The position numbers and the translations under genes were made by a program. A stretch of 64,000 nucleotides of DNA from Canna indica. Its lineage: Eukaryota; Streptophyta; Magnoliopsida; Zingiberales; Cannaceae. The notes under the pieces were generated by a model that was given only the letters and a program-made list of their open reading frames with translations, was not told the origin of the DNA and ran no database searches. Shown one piece after another: positions 22,469 through 33,990 of the stretch. Location of the stretch: NCBI GenBank assembly GCA_034359265.1, contig CP136898.1, positions 54,735,501 through 54,799,500 on the forward strand, read 5' to 3'. The number at the start of each line of letters is the position of its first letter. Positions within the stretch are counted from its first letter, which is position 1.

Positions 22469-23280
22469 GTGAATGTTCTGGAGTCGCTCAAGACTCAGAT
22501 TGTTGGGCGTTTCGAGTCGATACCCCGCTGTTCAATCAATCGGCTTCGTTCAAGATTCTATTCAAAAAATCTTGCAATTCTTTGCATTAGTCTGTCAAAA
22601 ATAACTCGATTAACAACTTCTCCCATCACAGTGAATGTTCTGGAGTCGCTCGTGACTCAGATTGCTGGGCATTTCGAGTCGATACCCCGCTGTTCAATCA
22701 GTCGGCTTCGTTCAAGATTCTTTTCGAAAAATCTTGCAATTCTTTGCATTAGTCTATAAAAAATAACTCGATTAAAAACTTCTCCCATCACAGTGAATGT
22801 TCTGGAGTCGCTCGAGACTCAGATTTCTAGTCGTTTCGAGTCGATACCCCGAAGTTCAATCCGTAGGCTTCGTTCAAGATTCTATTCGAAAAATCTTGCA
22901 ATTCTTTGCAATAGTCTATAAAAAATAACTCGATTAACAACTTCTCCCATCACAGTGAATGTTCTAGAGTCGCTCGAGACTCAGATTGCTGGGCGTTTCG
23001 AGTCGATACCCCGCTGTTCAATTAGTCAGCTTCGTTCAAGATTCTATTCGAAAAATCTTGCAATTCTTGGCATTAGTCTGTCAAAAATAACTCGATTAAC
23101 AACTTCTCCCACCACAGTGAATGTTCTGGAGTCGCTTGAGACACAGATTTCTGGTCGTTTCGAGCCGATACCCCGAAGTTCAATCCGTAGGCTTCGTTCA
23201 AGATTCTATTTGAAAAATCTTGCAATTCTTTGCAATATAGTCTGTAAAAAATAACTCGATTAACAACTTATCCCATCACA
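22469..23280. repeat. Truncated HOR, 812 bp, at the domain junction
   Basis: The order is M1-M4-M2, M5-M3. It starts like the 1300/1462-bp forms (CTCAAGACTC, CAATCAATCGG) but lacks the M1-M3 and M1-M2 tail, because the M6-bearing domain begins at 23281. The M2 has TTCTAGTCG and the M4 has ATTCTTTTCG. This is the last HOR before the abrupt change in class content. Confidence 0.88.
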
Positions 23281-23442
23281 GTGAATGTTCTGGAGTCGCT
23301 CGAGACTCAGATTGCTGGGCGTTTCGAGTCGATACCCCGCTGTTCAATCAGTCGGCTTCGTTCAAGATTCTATTCGAAAAATCTTGCAATTCTTTGCATT
23401 AGTCTGTCAAAAATAACTCGATTAACAACTTCTCCCATCACA

Positions 23443-23604
23443 GTGAATGTTTTGGAGTCGCTCGGGACTAAGATTGCTGGGCGTTTTGAGCCGATACCCC
23501 GAGGTTCATTCAGTCGGCTTCGTTCAAGATTCTATTCGAAAAATCTTGCAATTCGTTGCATTAGTCTATCAAAAATAACTCGATTAACAACTTCTCCCAT
23601 CACA
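23443..23604 (+). repeat. Monomer class M6, first copy
   Basis: This 162-bp class is marked by CTCGGGACTAAG, GTTTTGAGCCG, GAGGTTCATTCAG and AATTCGTTGC. This is its first appearance; no copy lies to the left. Good copies recur at 24255, 27175, 30095, 32205, 32855, 33991, 34641, 35777, 36427, 39183, 41615 and 42265. Derivatives with GTTCTGAGCC and GGTTCAATCAG occur at 48424, 49881 and 51974, and further altered ones at 53596, 54732 and 57980. Confidence 0.9.
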
Positions 23605-23766
23605 GTGAATGTTCTGGAGTCGCTCGGGACTCAAATTGCTGGGCATTTCGAGCCGATACCCCGAAGTTCAATCAGTCGGCTTCGTTCAAGATTCTATTCG
23701 AAAAATCTTCCACTTCTTCGCATCAGTCAGTCAAAAATAACTCGATTAACAACTTATCCCATCACA
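23605..23766 (+). repeat. Monomer class M7, first copy
   Basis: This 162-bp class is marked by GGGACTCAAATTGC, GAGCCGATACCCCGAAG with an M1-like CAGTCGG, CTTCCACTTCTT, CATCAGTCAGTC and the TTATCCC end. It breaks the otherwise conserved AATCTTGCAATTC block (AATCTTCCACTTC). It follows M6 in 23-31 kb. From 44535 it appears without M6, and it recurs to 62809. Confidence 0.9.
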
Positions 23767-24092
23767 GTGAATGTTCTGGAGTCGCTCGAGACTCAGATTG
23801 CTGGGCGTTTCGAGTCGATACCCCGCTGTTCAATCAGTCGGCTTCGTTCAAGATTCTATTCGAAAAATCTTGCAATTCTTTGCATTAGTCTGTCAAAAAT
23901 AACTCGATTAACAACTTCTCCCATCACAGTGAATGTTCTGGAGTCGCTTGAGACACAGATTTCTGGTCGTTTCGAGCCGATACCCCGAAGTTCAATCCGT
24001 AGGCTTCGTTCAAGATTCTATTTGAAAAATCTTGCAATTCTTTGCAATATAGTCTGTAAAAAATAACTCGATTAACAACTTATCCCATCACA

Positions 24093-27012
24093 GTGAATGT
24101 TCTGGAGTCGCTCGAGACTCAGATTGCTGGGCGTTTCGAGTCGATACCCCGCTGTTCAATCAGTCGGCTTCGTTCAAGATTCTATTCGAAAAATCTTGCA
24201 ATTCTTTGCATTAGTCTGTCAAAAATAACTCGATTAACAACTTCTCCCATCACAGTGAATGTTTTGGAGTCGCTCGGGACTAAGATTGCTGGGCGTTTTG
24301 AGCCGATACCCCGAGGTTCATTCAGTCGGCTTCGTTCAAGATTCTATTCGAAAAATCTTGCAATTCGTTGCATTAGTCTATCAAAAATAACTCGATTAAC
24401 AACTTCTCCCATCACAGTGAATGTTCTGGAGTCGCTCGGGACTCAAATTGCTGGGCATTTCGAGCCGATACCCCGAAGTTCAATCAGTCGGCTTCGTTCA
24501 AGATTCTATTCGAAAAATCTTCCACTTCTTTGCATCAGTCAGTCAAAAATAACTCGATTAACAACTTATCCCATCACAGTGAATGTTCTGGAGTCGCTCG
24601 AGACTCAGATTGCTGGGCGTTTCGAGTCGATACCCCGCTGTTCAATCAGTCGGCTTCGTTCAAGATTCTATTCGAAAAATCTTGCAATTCTTTGCATTAG
24701 TCTGTCAAAAATAACTCGATTAACAACTTCTCCCATCACAGTGAATGTTCTGGAGTCGCTCGTGACTCAGATTTCTGGTCGTTTCGAGTCGATACCCCGA
24801 AGTTCAATCCGTAGGCTTCGTTCAAGATTCTATTCGAAAAATCTTGCAATTCTTTGCAATTGTCTATAAAAGATAACTCGATTAACAACTTCTGCCATCA
24901 CAGTGAATGTTCTGGAGTCGCTCGAGACTCAGATTGCTGGGCGTTTCGAGTCGATACCCCGCTGTTCAATCAGTCGGCTTCGTTCAAGATTCTATTCGAA
25001 AAATCTTGCAATTCTTTGCAATAGTCTATAAAAAATAACTCGATTAACAACTTCTCCCATCACAGTGAATGTTCTGGAGTCGCTCGAGACTCAGATTGCT
25101 GGGCATTTCGAGTCGATACCCCGCTGTTCAATTAGTCGGCTTCGTTCAAGATTCTATTCGAAAAATCTTGCAATTCTTTGCATTAGTCTGTCAAAAATAA
25201 CTCGATTAACAACTTCTCCCATCACAGTGAATGTTCTGGAGTCGCTTGAGACACAGATTTCTGGTCGTTTCGAGCCGATACCCCGAAGTTCAATCCGTAG
25301 GCTTCGTTCAAGATTCTATTCGAAAAATCTTGCAATTCTTTGCAATATAGTCTGTAAAAAATAACTCGATTAACAACTTCTCCCATCACAGTGAATGTTC
25401 TGGAGTCGCTCGGGACTCAGATTGCTGGGCGATTTGAGTCGATACCCCGCTGTTCAATCAGTCGGCTTCGTTCAAGATTCTATTCGAAAAATCTTGCAAT
25501 TCTTTGCATTAGTTTGTCAAAAATAACTCGATTAACAACTTCTCCCATCACAGTGAATGTTCTGGAGTCGCTCGAGACTCAGATTTCTGGTCGTTTCGAG
25601 TCGATACCCCGAAGTTCAATCCGTAGGCTTCGTTCAAGATTCTATTCGAAAAATCTTGTAATTCTTTGCAATAGTCTATAAAAAATAACTCGATTAACAA
25701 CTTCTCCCATCACAGTGAATGTTCTGGAGTCGCTCGAGACTCAGATTGTTGGGCGTTTCGAGTCGATACCTCGCTGTTCAATCAGTCGGCTTCGTTCAAG
25801 ATTCTATTCAAAAAATCTTGCAATTCTTTGCATTAGTCTGTCAAAAATAACTCGATTAACAACTTCTCCCATCACAGTGAATGTTCTGGAGTCGCTCGTG
25901 ACTCAGATTGCTGGGCATTTCGAGTCGATACCCCGCTGTTCAATCTGTCGGCTTCGTTCAAGATTCTATTCGAAAAATCTTGCAATTCTTTGCATTAGTC
26001 TATCAAAAATAACTCGATTAACAACTTCTCCCATCACAGGGAATGTTCTGGAGTCGCTCGAGACTCAGATTTCTGGTCGTTTCGAGTCGATACCCCGAAG
26101 TTCAATCCGTAGGCTTCGTTCAAGATTCTATCCGAAAAATCTTGCAATTCTTTGCAATAGTCTATAAAAAATAACTCGATTAACAACTTCTCCCATCACA
26201 GTGAATGTTCTGGAGTCGCTCGAGACTCAGATTGTTGGGCGTTTCGAGTCGATACCCCGCTGTTCAATCAGTCGGCTTCGTTCAAGATTCTATTCAAAAA
26301 ATCTTGCAATTCTTTGCATTAGTCTGTCAAAAATAACTCGATTAACAACTTCTCACATCACAGTGAATGTTCTGGAGTCGCTCGTGACTCAGATTGCTGG
26401 GCATTTCGAGTCGATACCCCGCTGTTCAATCAGTCGGCTTCGTTCAAGATTCTATTCGAAAAATCTTGCAATTCTTTGCATTAGTCTATCAAAAATAACT
26501 CGATTAACAACTTCTCCCATCACAGTGAATGTTCTGGAGTCGCTCGAGACTCAGATTTCTGGTCGTTTCGAGTCGATACCCCGAAGTTCAATCCGTAGGC
26601 TTCGTTCAAGATTCTATTCGAAAAATCTTGCAATTCTTTGCAATAGTCTATAAAAAATAACTCGATTAACAACTTCTCCCATCACAGTGAATGTTCTGGA
26701 GTCGCTCGAGACTCAGATTGCTGGGCGTTTCGAGTCGATACCCCGCTGTTCAATTAGTTAGCTTCGTTCAAGATTCTATTCGAAAAATCTTGCAATTCTT
26801 GGCATTAGTCTGTCAAAAATAACTCGATTAACAACTTCTCCCACCACAGTGAATGTTCTGGAGTCGCTTGAGACACAGATTTCTGGTCGTTTCGAGCCGA
26901 TACCCCGAAGTTCAATCCGTAGGCTTCGTTCAAGATTCTATTTGAAAAATCTTGTAATTCTTTGCAATATAGTCTGTAAAAAATAACTCGATTAACAACT
27001 TATCCCATCACA
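24093..27012. repeat. HOR, 2920 bp, copy 1 (18 monomers)
   Basis: The order is M1-M6-M7-M1-M2, one M1/M2 hybrid (24903-25064), M1-M3, M1-M2, M1-M4-M2, M1-M4-M2, M5-M3. Markers are CTGCCATC (near 24891), CAATTGTC at the end of the first M2, CAATCTGTCGG in the first M4, and GGGAATG at the start of the M2 at 26039. The M5 at 26687 reads TTAGTTAGC, which introduces a TAG. Confidence 0.92.
24903..25064 (+). repeat. M1/M2 hybrid monomer
   Basis: The 5' half is M1 (GCTGGGC, CTGTTCAATCAGTCGG) and the 3' end is M2 (CAATAGTCTATAAA). The switch lies between positions 74 and 118, inside the core that is identical in both classes. The same hybrid is at 27823-27984 in the next HOR copy and is missing from the third. 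Confidence 0.9.
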
Positions 27013-29932
27013 GTGAATGTTCTGGAGTCGCTCGAGACTCAGATTGCTGGGCGTTTCGAGTCGATACCCCGCTGTTCAATCAGTCGGCTTCGTTCAAGAT
27101 TCTATTCGAAAAATCTTGCAATTCTTTGCATTAGTCTGTCAAAAATAACTCGATTAACAACTTCTCCCATCACAGTGAATGTTCTGGAGTCGCTCGGGAC
27201 TAAGATTGCTGGGCGTTTTGAGCCGATACCCCGAGGTTCATTCAGTCGGCTTCGTTCAAGATTCTATTCGAAAAATCTTGCAATTCGTTGCATTAGTCTA
27301 TCAAAAATAACTCGATTAACAACTTCTCCCATCACAGTGAATGTTCTGGAGTCGCTCGGGACTCAAATTGTTGGGCATTTCGAGCCGATACCCCGAAGTT
27401 CAATCAGTCGGCTTCGTTCAAGATTCTATTCGAAAAATCTTCCACTTCTTTGCATCAGTCAGTCAAAAATAACTCGATTAACAACTTATCCCATCACAGT
27501 GAATGTTCTGGAGTCGCTCGAGACTCAGATTGCTGGGCGTTTCGAGTCGATACCCCGCTGTTCAATCAGTCGGCTTCGTTCAAGATTCTATTCGAAAAAT
27601 CTTGCAATTCTTTGCATTAATCTGTCAAAAATAACTCGATTAACAACTTCTCCCATCACAGTGAATGTTCTGGAGTCGCTCGTGACTCAGATTTCTGGTC
27701 GTTTCGAGTCTATACCCCGAAGTTCAATCCGTAGGCTTCGTTCAAGATTCTATTCGAAAAATCTTGCAATTCTTTGCAATTGTCTATAAAAAATAACTCG
27801 ATTAACAACTTCTGCCATCACAGTGAATGTTCTGGAGTCGCTCGAGACTCAGATTGCTGGGCGTTTCGAGTCGATACCCCGCTGTTCAATCAGTCGGCTT
27901 CGTTCAAGATTCTATTCGAAAAATCTTGCAATTCTTTGCAATAGTCTATAAAAAATAACTCGATTAACAACTTCTCCCATCACAGTGAATGTTCTGGAGT
28001 CGCTCGAGACTCAGATTGCTGGGCATTTCGAGTCGATACCCCGCTGTTCAATTAGTCGGCTTCGTTCAAGATTCTATTCGAAAAATCTTGCAATTCTTTG
28101 CATTAGTCTGTCAAAAATAACTCGATTAACAACTTCTCCCATCACAGTGAATGTTCTGGAGTCGCTTGAGACACAGATTTCTGGTCGTTTCGAGCCGATA
28201 CCCCGAAGTTCAATCCGTAGGCTTCGTTCAAGATTCTATTCGAAAAATCTTGCAATTCTTTGCAATATAGTCTGTAAAAAATAACTCGATTAACAACTTC
28301 TCCCATCACAGTGAATGTTCTGGAGTCGCTCGGGACTCAGATTGCTGGGCGATTTGATTCGATACCCCGCTGTTCAATCAGTCGGCTTCGTTCAAGATTC
28401 TATTCGAAAAATCTTGCAATTCTTTGCATTAGTTTGTCAAAAATAACTCGATTAACAACTTCTCCCATCACAGTGAATGTTCTGGAGTCGCTCGAGACTC
28501 AGATTTCTGGTCGTTTCGAGTCGATACCCCGAAGTTCAATCCGTAGGCTTCGTTCAAGATTCTATTCGAAAAATCTTGCAATTCTTTGCAATAGTCTATA
28601 AAAAATAACTCGATTAACAACTTCTCCCATCACAGTGAATGTTCTGGAGTCGCTCGAGACTCAGATTGTTGGGCGTTTCGAGTCGATACCCCGCTGTTCA
28701 ATCAGTCGGCTTCGTTCAAGATTCTATTCAAAAAATCTTGCAATTCTTTGCATTAGTCTGTCAAAAATAACTCGATTAACAACTTCTCCCATCACAGTGA
28801 ATGTTCTGGAGTCGCTCGTGACTCAGATTGCTGGGCATTTCGAGTCGATACCCCGCTGTTCAATCTGTCGGCTTCGTTCAAGATTCTATTCGAAAAATAT
28901 TGCAATTCTTTGCATTAGTCTATCAAAAATAACTCGATTAACAACTTCTCCCATCATAGGGAATGTTCTGGAGTCGCTCGAGACTCAGATTTCTGGTCGT
29001 TTCGAGTCGATACCCCGAAGTTCAATCCGTAGGCTTCGTTCAAGATTCTATCCGAAAAATCTTGCAATTCTTTGCAATAGTCTATAAAAAATAACTCGAT
29101 TAACAACTTCTCCCATCACAGTGAATGTTCTGGAGTCGCTCGAGACTCAGATTGTTGGGCGTTTCGAGTCGATACCCCGCTGTTCAATCAGTCGTCTTCG
29201 TTCAAGATTCTATTCAAAAAATCTTGCAATTCTTTGCATTAGTCTGTCAAAAATAACTCGATTAACAACTTCTCCCATCACAGTGAATGTTCTGGAGTCG
29301 CTCGTGACTCAGATTGCTGGGCATTTCGAGTCGATACCCCGCTGTTCAATCAGTCGGCTTCGTTCAAGATTCTATTCGAAAAATCTTGCAATTCTTTGCA
29401 TTAGTCTATCAAAAATAACTCGATTAACAACTTCTCCCATCACAGTGAATGTTCTGGAGTCGCTCGAGACTCAGATTTCTGGTCGTTTCGAGTCGATACC
29501 CCGAAGTTCAATCCGTAGGCTTCGTTCAAGATTCTATTCGAAAAATCTTGCAATTCTTTGCAATAGTCTATAAAAAATAACTCGATTAACAACTTCTCCC
29601 ATCACAGTGAATGTTCTGGAGTCGCTCGAGACTCAGATTGCTGGGCGTTTCGAGTCGATACCCCGCTGTTCAATTAGTCAGCTTCGTTCAAGATTCTATT
29701 TGAAAAATCTTGCAATTCTTGGCATTAGTCTGTCAAAAATAACTCGATTAACAACTTCTCCCACCACAGTGAATGTTCTGGAGTCGCTTGAGACACAGAT
29801 TTCTGGTCGTTTCGAGCCGATACCCCGAAGTTCAATCCGTAGGCTTCGTTCAAGATTCTATTTGAAAAATCTTGCAATTCTTTGCAATATAGTCTGTAAA
29901 AAATAACTCGATTAACAACTTATCCCATCACA
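27013..29932. repeat. HOR, 2920 bp, copy 2
   Basis: This has the same 18-monomer order and markers as 24093-27012. Private differences include AAATTGTTGGGC in the M7, CATTAATCTG, GAGTCTATAC, GATTTGATTCG, AAAAATATTGC and CATCATAGGGAATG, so it has had somewhat longer to diverge than the 2110-bp pair. The hybrid monomer is at 27823-27984. Confidence 0.92.
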
Positions 29933-32204
29933 GTGAATGTTCTGGAGTCGCTCGAGACTCAGATTGCTGGGCGTTTAGAGTCGATACCCCGCTGTTCAAT
30001 CAGTCGGCTTCGTTCAAGATTCTATTCGAAAAATCTTGCAATTCTTTGCATTAGTCTGTCAAAAATAACTCGATTAACAACTTCTCCCATCACAGTGAAT
30101 GTTCTGGAGTCGCTCGGGACTAAGATTGCTGGGCGTTTTGAGCCGATACCCCGAGGTTCATTCAGTCGGCTTCGTTCAAGATTCTATTCGAAAAATCTTG
30201 CAATTCGTTGCATTAGTCTATCAAAAATAACTCGATTAACAACTTCTCCCATCACAGTGAATGTTCTGGAGTCGCTCGGGACTCAAATTGCTGGGCATTT
30301 CGAGCCGATACCCCGAAGTTCAATCAGTCGGCTTCGTTCAAGATTCTATTCGAAAAATCTTCCACTTCTTTGCATCAGTCAGTCAAAAATAACTCGATTA
30401 ACAACTTATCCCATCACAGTGAATGTTCTGGAGTCGCTCGAGACTCAGATTGCTGGGCGTTTCGAGTCGATACCCCGCTGTTCAATCAGTCGGCTTCGTT
30501 CAAGATTCTATTCGAAAAATCTTGCAATTCTTTGCATTAGTCTGTCAAAAATAACTCGATTAACAACTTCTCCCATCACAGTGAATGTTCTGGAGTCGCT
30601 CGTGACTCAGATTTCTTGTCGTTTCGAGTCGATACCCCGAAGTTCAATCCGTAGGCTTCGTTCAAGATTCTATTCGAAAAATCTTGCAATTCTTTGCAAT
30701 TGTCTATAAAAAATAACTCGATTAACAACTTCTCCCATCACAGTGAATGTTCTGGAGTCGCTCGAGACTTAGATTGCTGGGCATTTCGAGTCGATACCCC
30801 GCTGTTCAATTAGTCGCCTTCGTTCAAGATTCTATTCGAAAAATCTTGCAATTCTTTGCATTAGTCTGTCAAAAATAACTCGATTAACAACTTCTCCCAT
30901 CACAGTGAATGTTCTGGAGTCGCTTGAGACACAGATTTCTGGTCGTTTCGAGCCGATACCCCGAAGTTCAATCCGTAGGCTTCGTTCAAGATTCTATTCG
31001 AAAAATCTTGCAATTCTTTGCAATATAGTCTGTAAAAAATAACTCGATTAACAACTTCTCCCATCACAGTGAATGTTCTGGAGTCGCTCGGGACTCAGAT
31101 TGCTGGGCGATTTGAGTTGATACCCCGCTGTTCAATCAGTCGGCTTCGTTCAAGATTCTATTTGAAAAATCTTGCAATTCTTTGCATTAGTTTGTCAAAA
31201 ATAACTCGATTAACAACTTCTCCCATCACAGTGAATGTTCTGGAGTCGCTCGAGACTCAGATTTCTGGTCGTTTCGAGTCGATACCCCGAAGTTCAATCC
31301 GTAGGCTTCGTTCAAGATTCTATTCGAAAAATCTTGCAATTCTTTGCAATAGTCTATAAAAAATAACTCGATTAACAACTTCTCCCATCACAGTGAATGT
31401 TCTGGAGTCGCTCGAGACTCAGATTGTTGGGCGTTTCGAGTCGATACCCCGCTGTTCAATCAGTCGGCTTCGTTCAAGATTCTATTCAAAAAATCTTGCA
31501 ATTCTTTGCATTAGTCTGTCAAAAATAACTCGATTAACAACTTCTCCCATCACAGTGAATGTTCTGGAGTCGCTCGTGACTCAGATTGCTGGGCATTTCG
31601 AGTCGATACCCCGCTGTTCAATCAGTCGGCTTCGTTCAAGATTCTATTCGAAAAATCTTGCAATTCTTTGCATTAGTCTATCAAAAATAACTCGATTAAC
31701 AACTTCTCCCATCACAGGGAATGTTCTGGAGTCGCTCGAGACTCAGATTTCTGGTCGTTTCGAGTCGATACCCCGAAGTTCAATCCGTAGGCTTCGTTCA
31801 AGATTTTATTCGAAAAATCTTGCAATTCTTTGCAATAGTCTATAAAAAATAACTCGATTAACAACTTCTCCCATCACAGTGAATGTTCTGGAGTCGCTCG
31901 AGACTCAGATTGCTGGGCGTTTCGAGTCGATACCCCGCTGTTCAATTAGTCAGCTTCGTTCAAGATTCTATTCGAGAAATCTTGCAATTCTTGGCATTAG
32001 TCTGTCAAAAATAACTCGATTAACAACTTCTCCCACCACAGTGAATGTTCTGGAGTCGCTTGAGACACAGATTTCTGGTCGTTTCGAGCCGATACCCCGA
32101 AGTTCAATCCGTAGGCTTCGTTCAAGATTCTATTCTAAAAATTTTGCAATTCTTTGCAATATAGTCTGTAAAAAATAACTCGATTAACAACTTCTCCCAT
32201 CACA
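29933..32204. repeat. HOR, 2272 bp, contracted copy 3 of the 2920-bp unit
   Basis: This is the 2920-bp order without the M1/M2 hybrid monomer (162 bp) and without one M1-M4-M2 trimer (486 bp), giving 14 monomers. The M2 at 31717 combines the GGGAATG start of the first trimer with the TATTCG 3' half of the second trimer, which places one exchange point inside an M2. The terminal M3 has TTCTAAAAATTTTGC, a variant that becomes standard in the next domain. Confidence 0.92.
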
Positions 32205-33990
32205 GTGAATGTTCTGGAGTCGCTCGGGACTAAGATTGCTGGGCGTTTTGAGCCGATACCCCGAGGTTCATTCAGTCGGCTTCGTTCAAGATTCTATTCG
32301 AAAAATCTTGCAATTCGTTGCATTAGTCTATCAAAAATAACTCGATTAACAACTTCTCCCATCACAGTGAATGTTCTGGAGTCGCTCGGGACTCAGATTA
32401 CTGGGCATTTCGAGTCGATACCCCGCTGTTCAATCAGTCGGCTTCGTTCAAGATTCTATTCTAAAAATCTTGCAATTCTTTGCAATAGTCTATAAAAAAT
32501 AACTCGATTAACAACTTATCCCATCACAGTGAATGTTCTGGAGTCGCTCGAGACTCAGATTGCTGGGCGTTTCGAGTCGATACCCCGCTGTTCAATCAGT
32601 CGTCCTCGTTCAAGATTCTATTCGAAAAATCTTGCAATTCTTTGCATTAGTCTATCAAAAATAACTCGATTAACAACTTCTACCATCACAGTGAATGTTC
32701 TGGAGTCGCTCGAGACTCAGATTTCTGGTCGTTTCGAGCCGATACCCCGAAGTTCAATCCGTAGGCTTCGTTCAAGATTCTATTCTAAAAATTTTGCAAT
32801 TCTTTGCAATATAGTCTGTAAAAAATAACTCGATTAACAACTTCTCCCATCACAGTGAATGTTCTGGAGTCGCTCGGGACTAAGATTGCTGGGCGTTTTG
32901 AGCCGATACCCCGAGGTTCATTCAGTCGGCTTCGTTCAAGATTCTATTCGAAAAATCTTGCAATTCGTTGCATTAGTCTATCAAAAATAACTCGATTAAC
33001 AACTTCTCCCATCACAGTGAATGTTCTGGAGTCGCTCGGGACTCAGATTACTGGGCATTTCGAGTCGATACCCCGCTGTTCAATCAGTCGGCTTCGTTCA
33101 AGATTCTATTCTAAAAATCTTGCAATTCTTTGCAATAGTCTATAAAAAATAACTCGATTAACAACTTATCCCATCACAGTGAATGTTCTGGAGTCGCTCG
33201 AGACTCAGATTGCTGGGCGTTTCGAGTCGATACCCCGCTGTTCAATCAGTCGTCTTCGTTCAAGATTCTATTCGAAAAATCTTGCAATTCTTTGCATTAG
33301 TCTATCAAAAATAACTCGATTAACAACTTCTACCATCACAGTGAATGTTCTGGAGTCGCTCGAGACTCAGATTTCTGATCGTTTCGAGTCGATACCCCGA
33401 AGTTCAATCCGTAGGCTTCGTTCAAGATTCTATTCGAAAAATCTTGCAATTCTTTGCAATAGTCTATAAAAAATAACTCGATTAACAACTTCTCCCATCA
33501 TAGTGAATGTTCTGGAGTCGCTCGAGACTCAGATTGCTGGGCGTTTCGAGTCGATACCCCGCTGTTCAATCAGTCGGCTTCGTTCAAGATTCTATTCAAA
33601 AAATCTTGCAATTCTTTGCATTAGTCTGTCAAAAATAACTCGATTAACAACTTCTCCCATCACAGTGAATGTTCTGGAGTCGCTCGTTACTCAGATTGCT
33701 GGGCGTTTCGAGTCGATACCCCGCTGTTCAATTAGTCAGCTTCGTTCAAGATTCTATTCGAAAAATCTTGCAATTCTTGGCATTAGTCTGTCAAAAATAA
33801 CTCGATTAACAACTTCTCCCACCACAGTGAATGTTCTGGAGTCGCTTGAGACACAGATTTCTGGTCGTTTCGAGCCGATACCCCGAAGTTCAATCCGTAG
33901 GCTTCGTTCAAGATTCTATTCTAAAAATTTTGCAATTCTTTGCAATATAGTCTGTAAAAAATAACTCGATTAACAACTTCTCCCATCACA
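32205..33990. repeat. HOR, 1786 bp, copy 1 (11 monomers)
   Basis: The order is M6-M8, M1-M3, M6-M8, M1-M2, M1-M5-M3. Markers are GTCCTCG in the first M1, GTCTTCG in the second, CTTCTACCATC after both, TTTCTGATCG in the M2, CATCATAGTG before the third M1, and CTCGTTACTC in the M5. M3 copies have TTCTAAAAATTTTGC. Confidence 0.93.
32367..32528 (+). repeat. Monomer class M8 (hybrid-type), first copy
   Basis: This 162-bp class joins a 5' half with CGGGACTCAGATTACTGGGCA and M1-like CTGTTCAATCAGTCGG to an M2-like 3' end (CAATAGTCTATAAA) and TTATCCC. TTCTAAAAATC replaces TTCGAAAAATC. Nine copies, always directly after M6, occur at 32367, 33017, 34153, 34803, 35939, 36589, 39345, 41777 and 42427. It looks like a fixed recombinant between an M4/M6-like front and an M2-like back. 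Confidence 0.88.

Larger units (their letters stand above)
23281..24092. repeat. M1-M6-M7-M1-M3 pentamer
   Basis: This 812-bp pentamer is the first block with M6 and M7. The next pentamer (24093) is nearly identical through its first four units but ends in an M2 variant instead of M3. Both have GTTTTGGAG at the M6 start; the copies at 27175 and 30095 have GTTCTGGAG. The M7 at 23605 has CTTCTTCGCATC where later copies have CTTCTTTGCATC. Confidence 0.9.
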
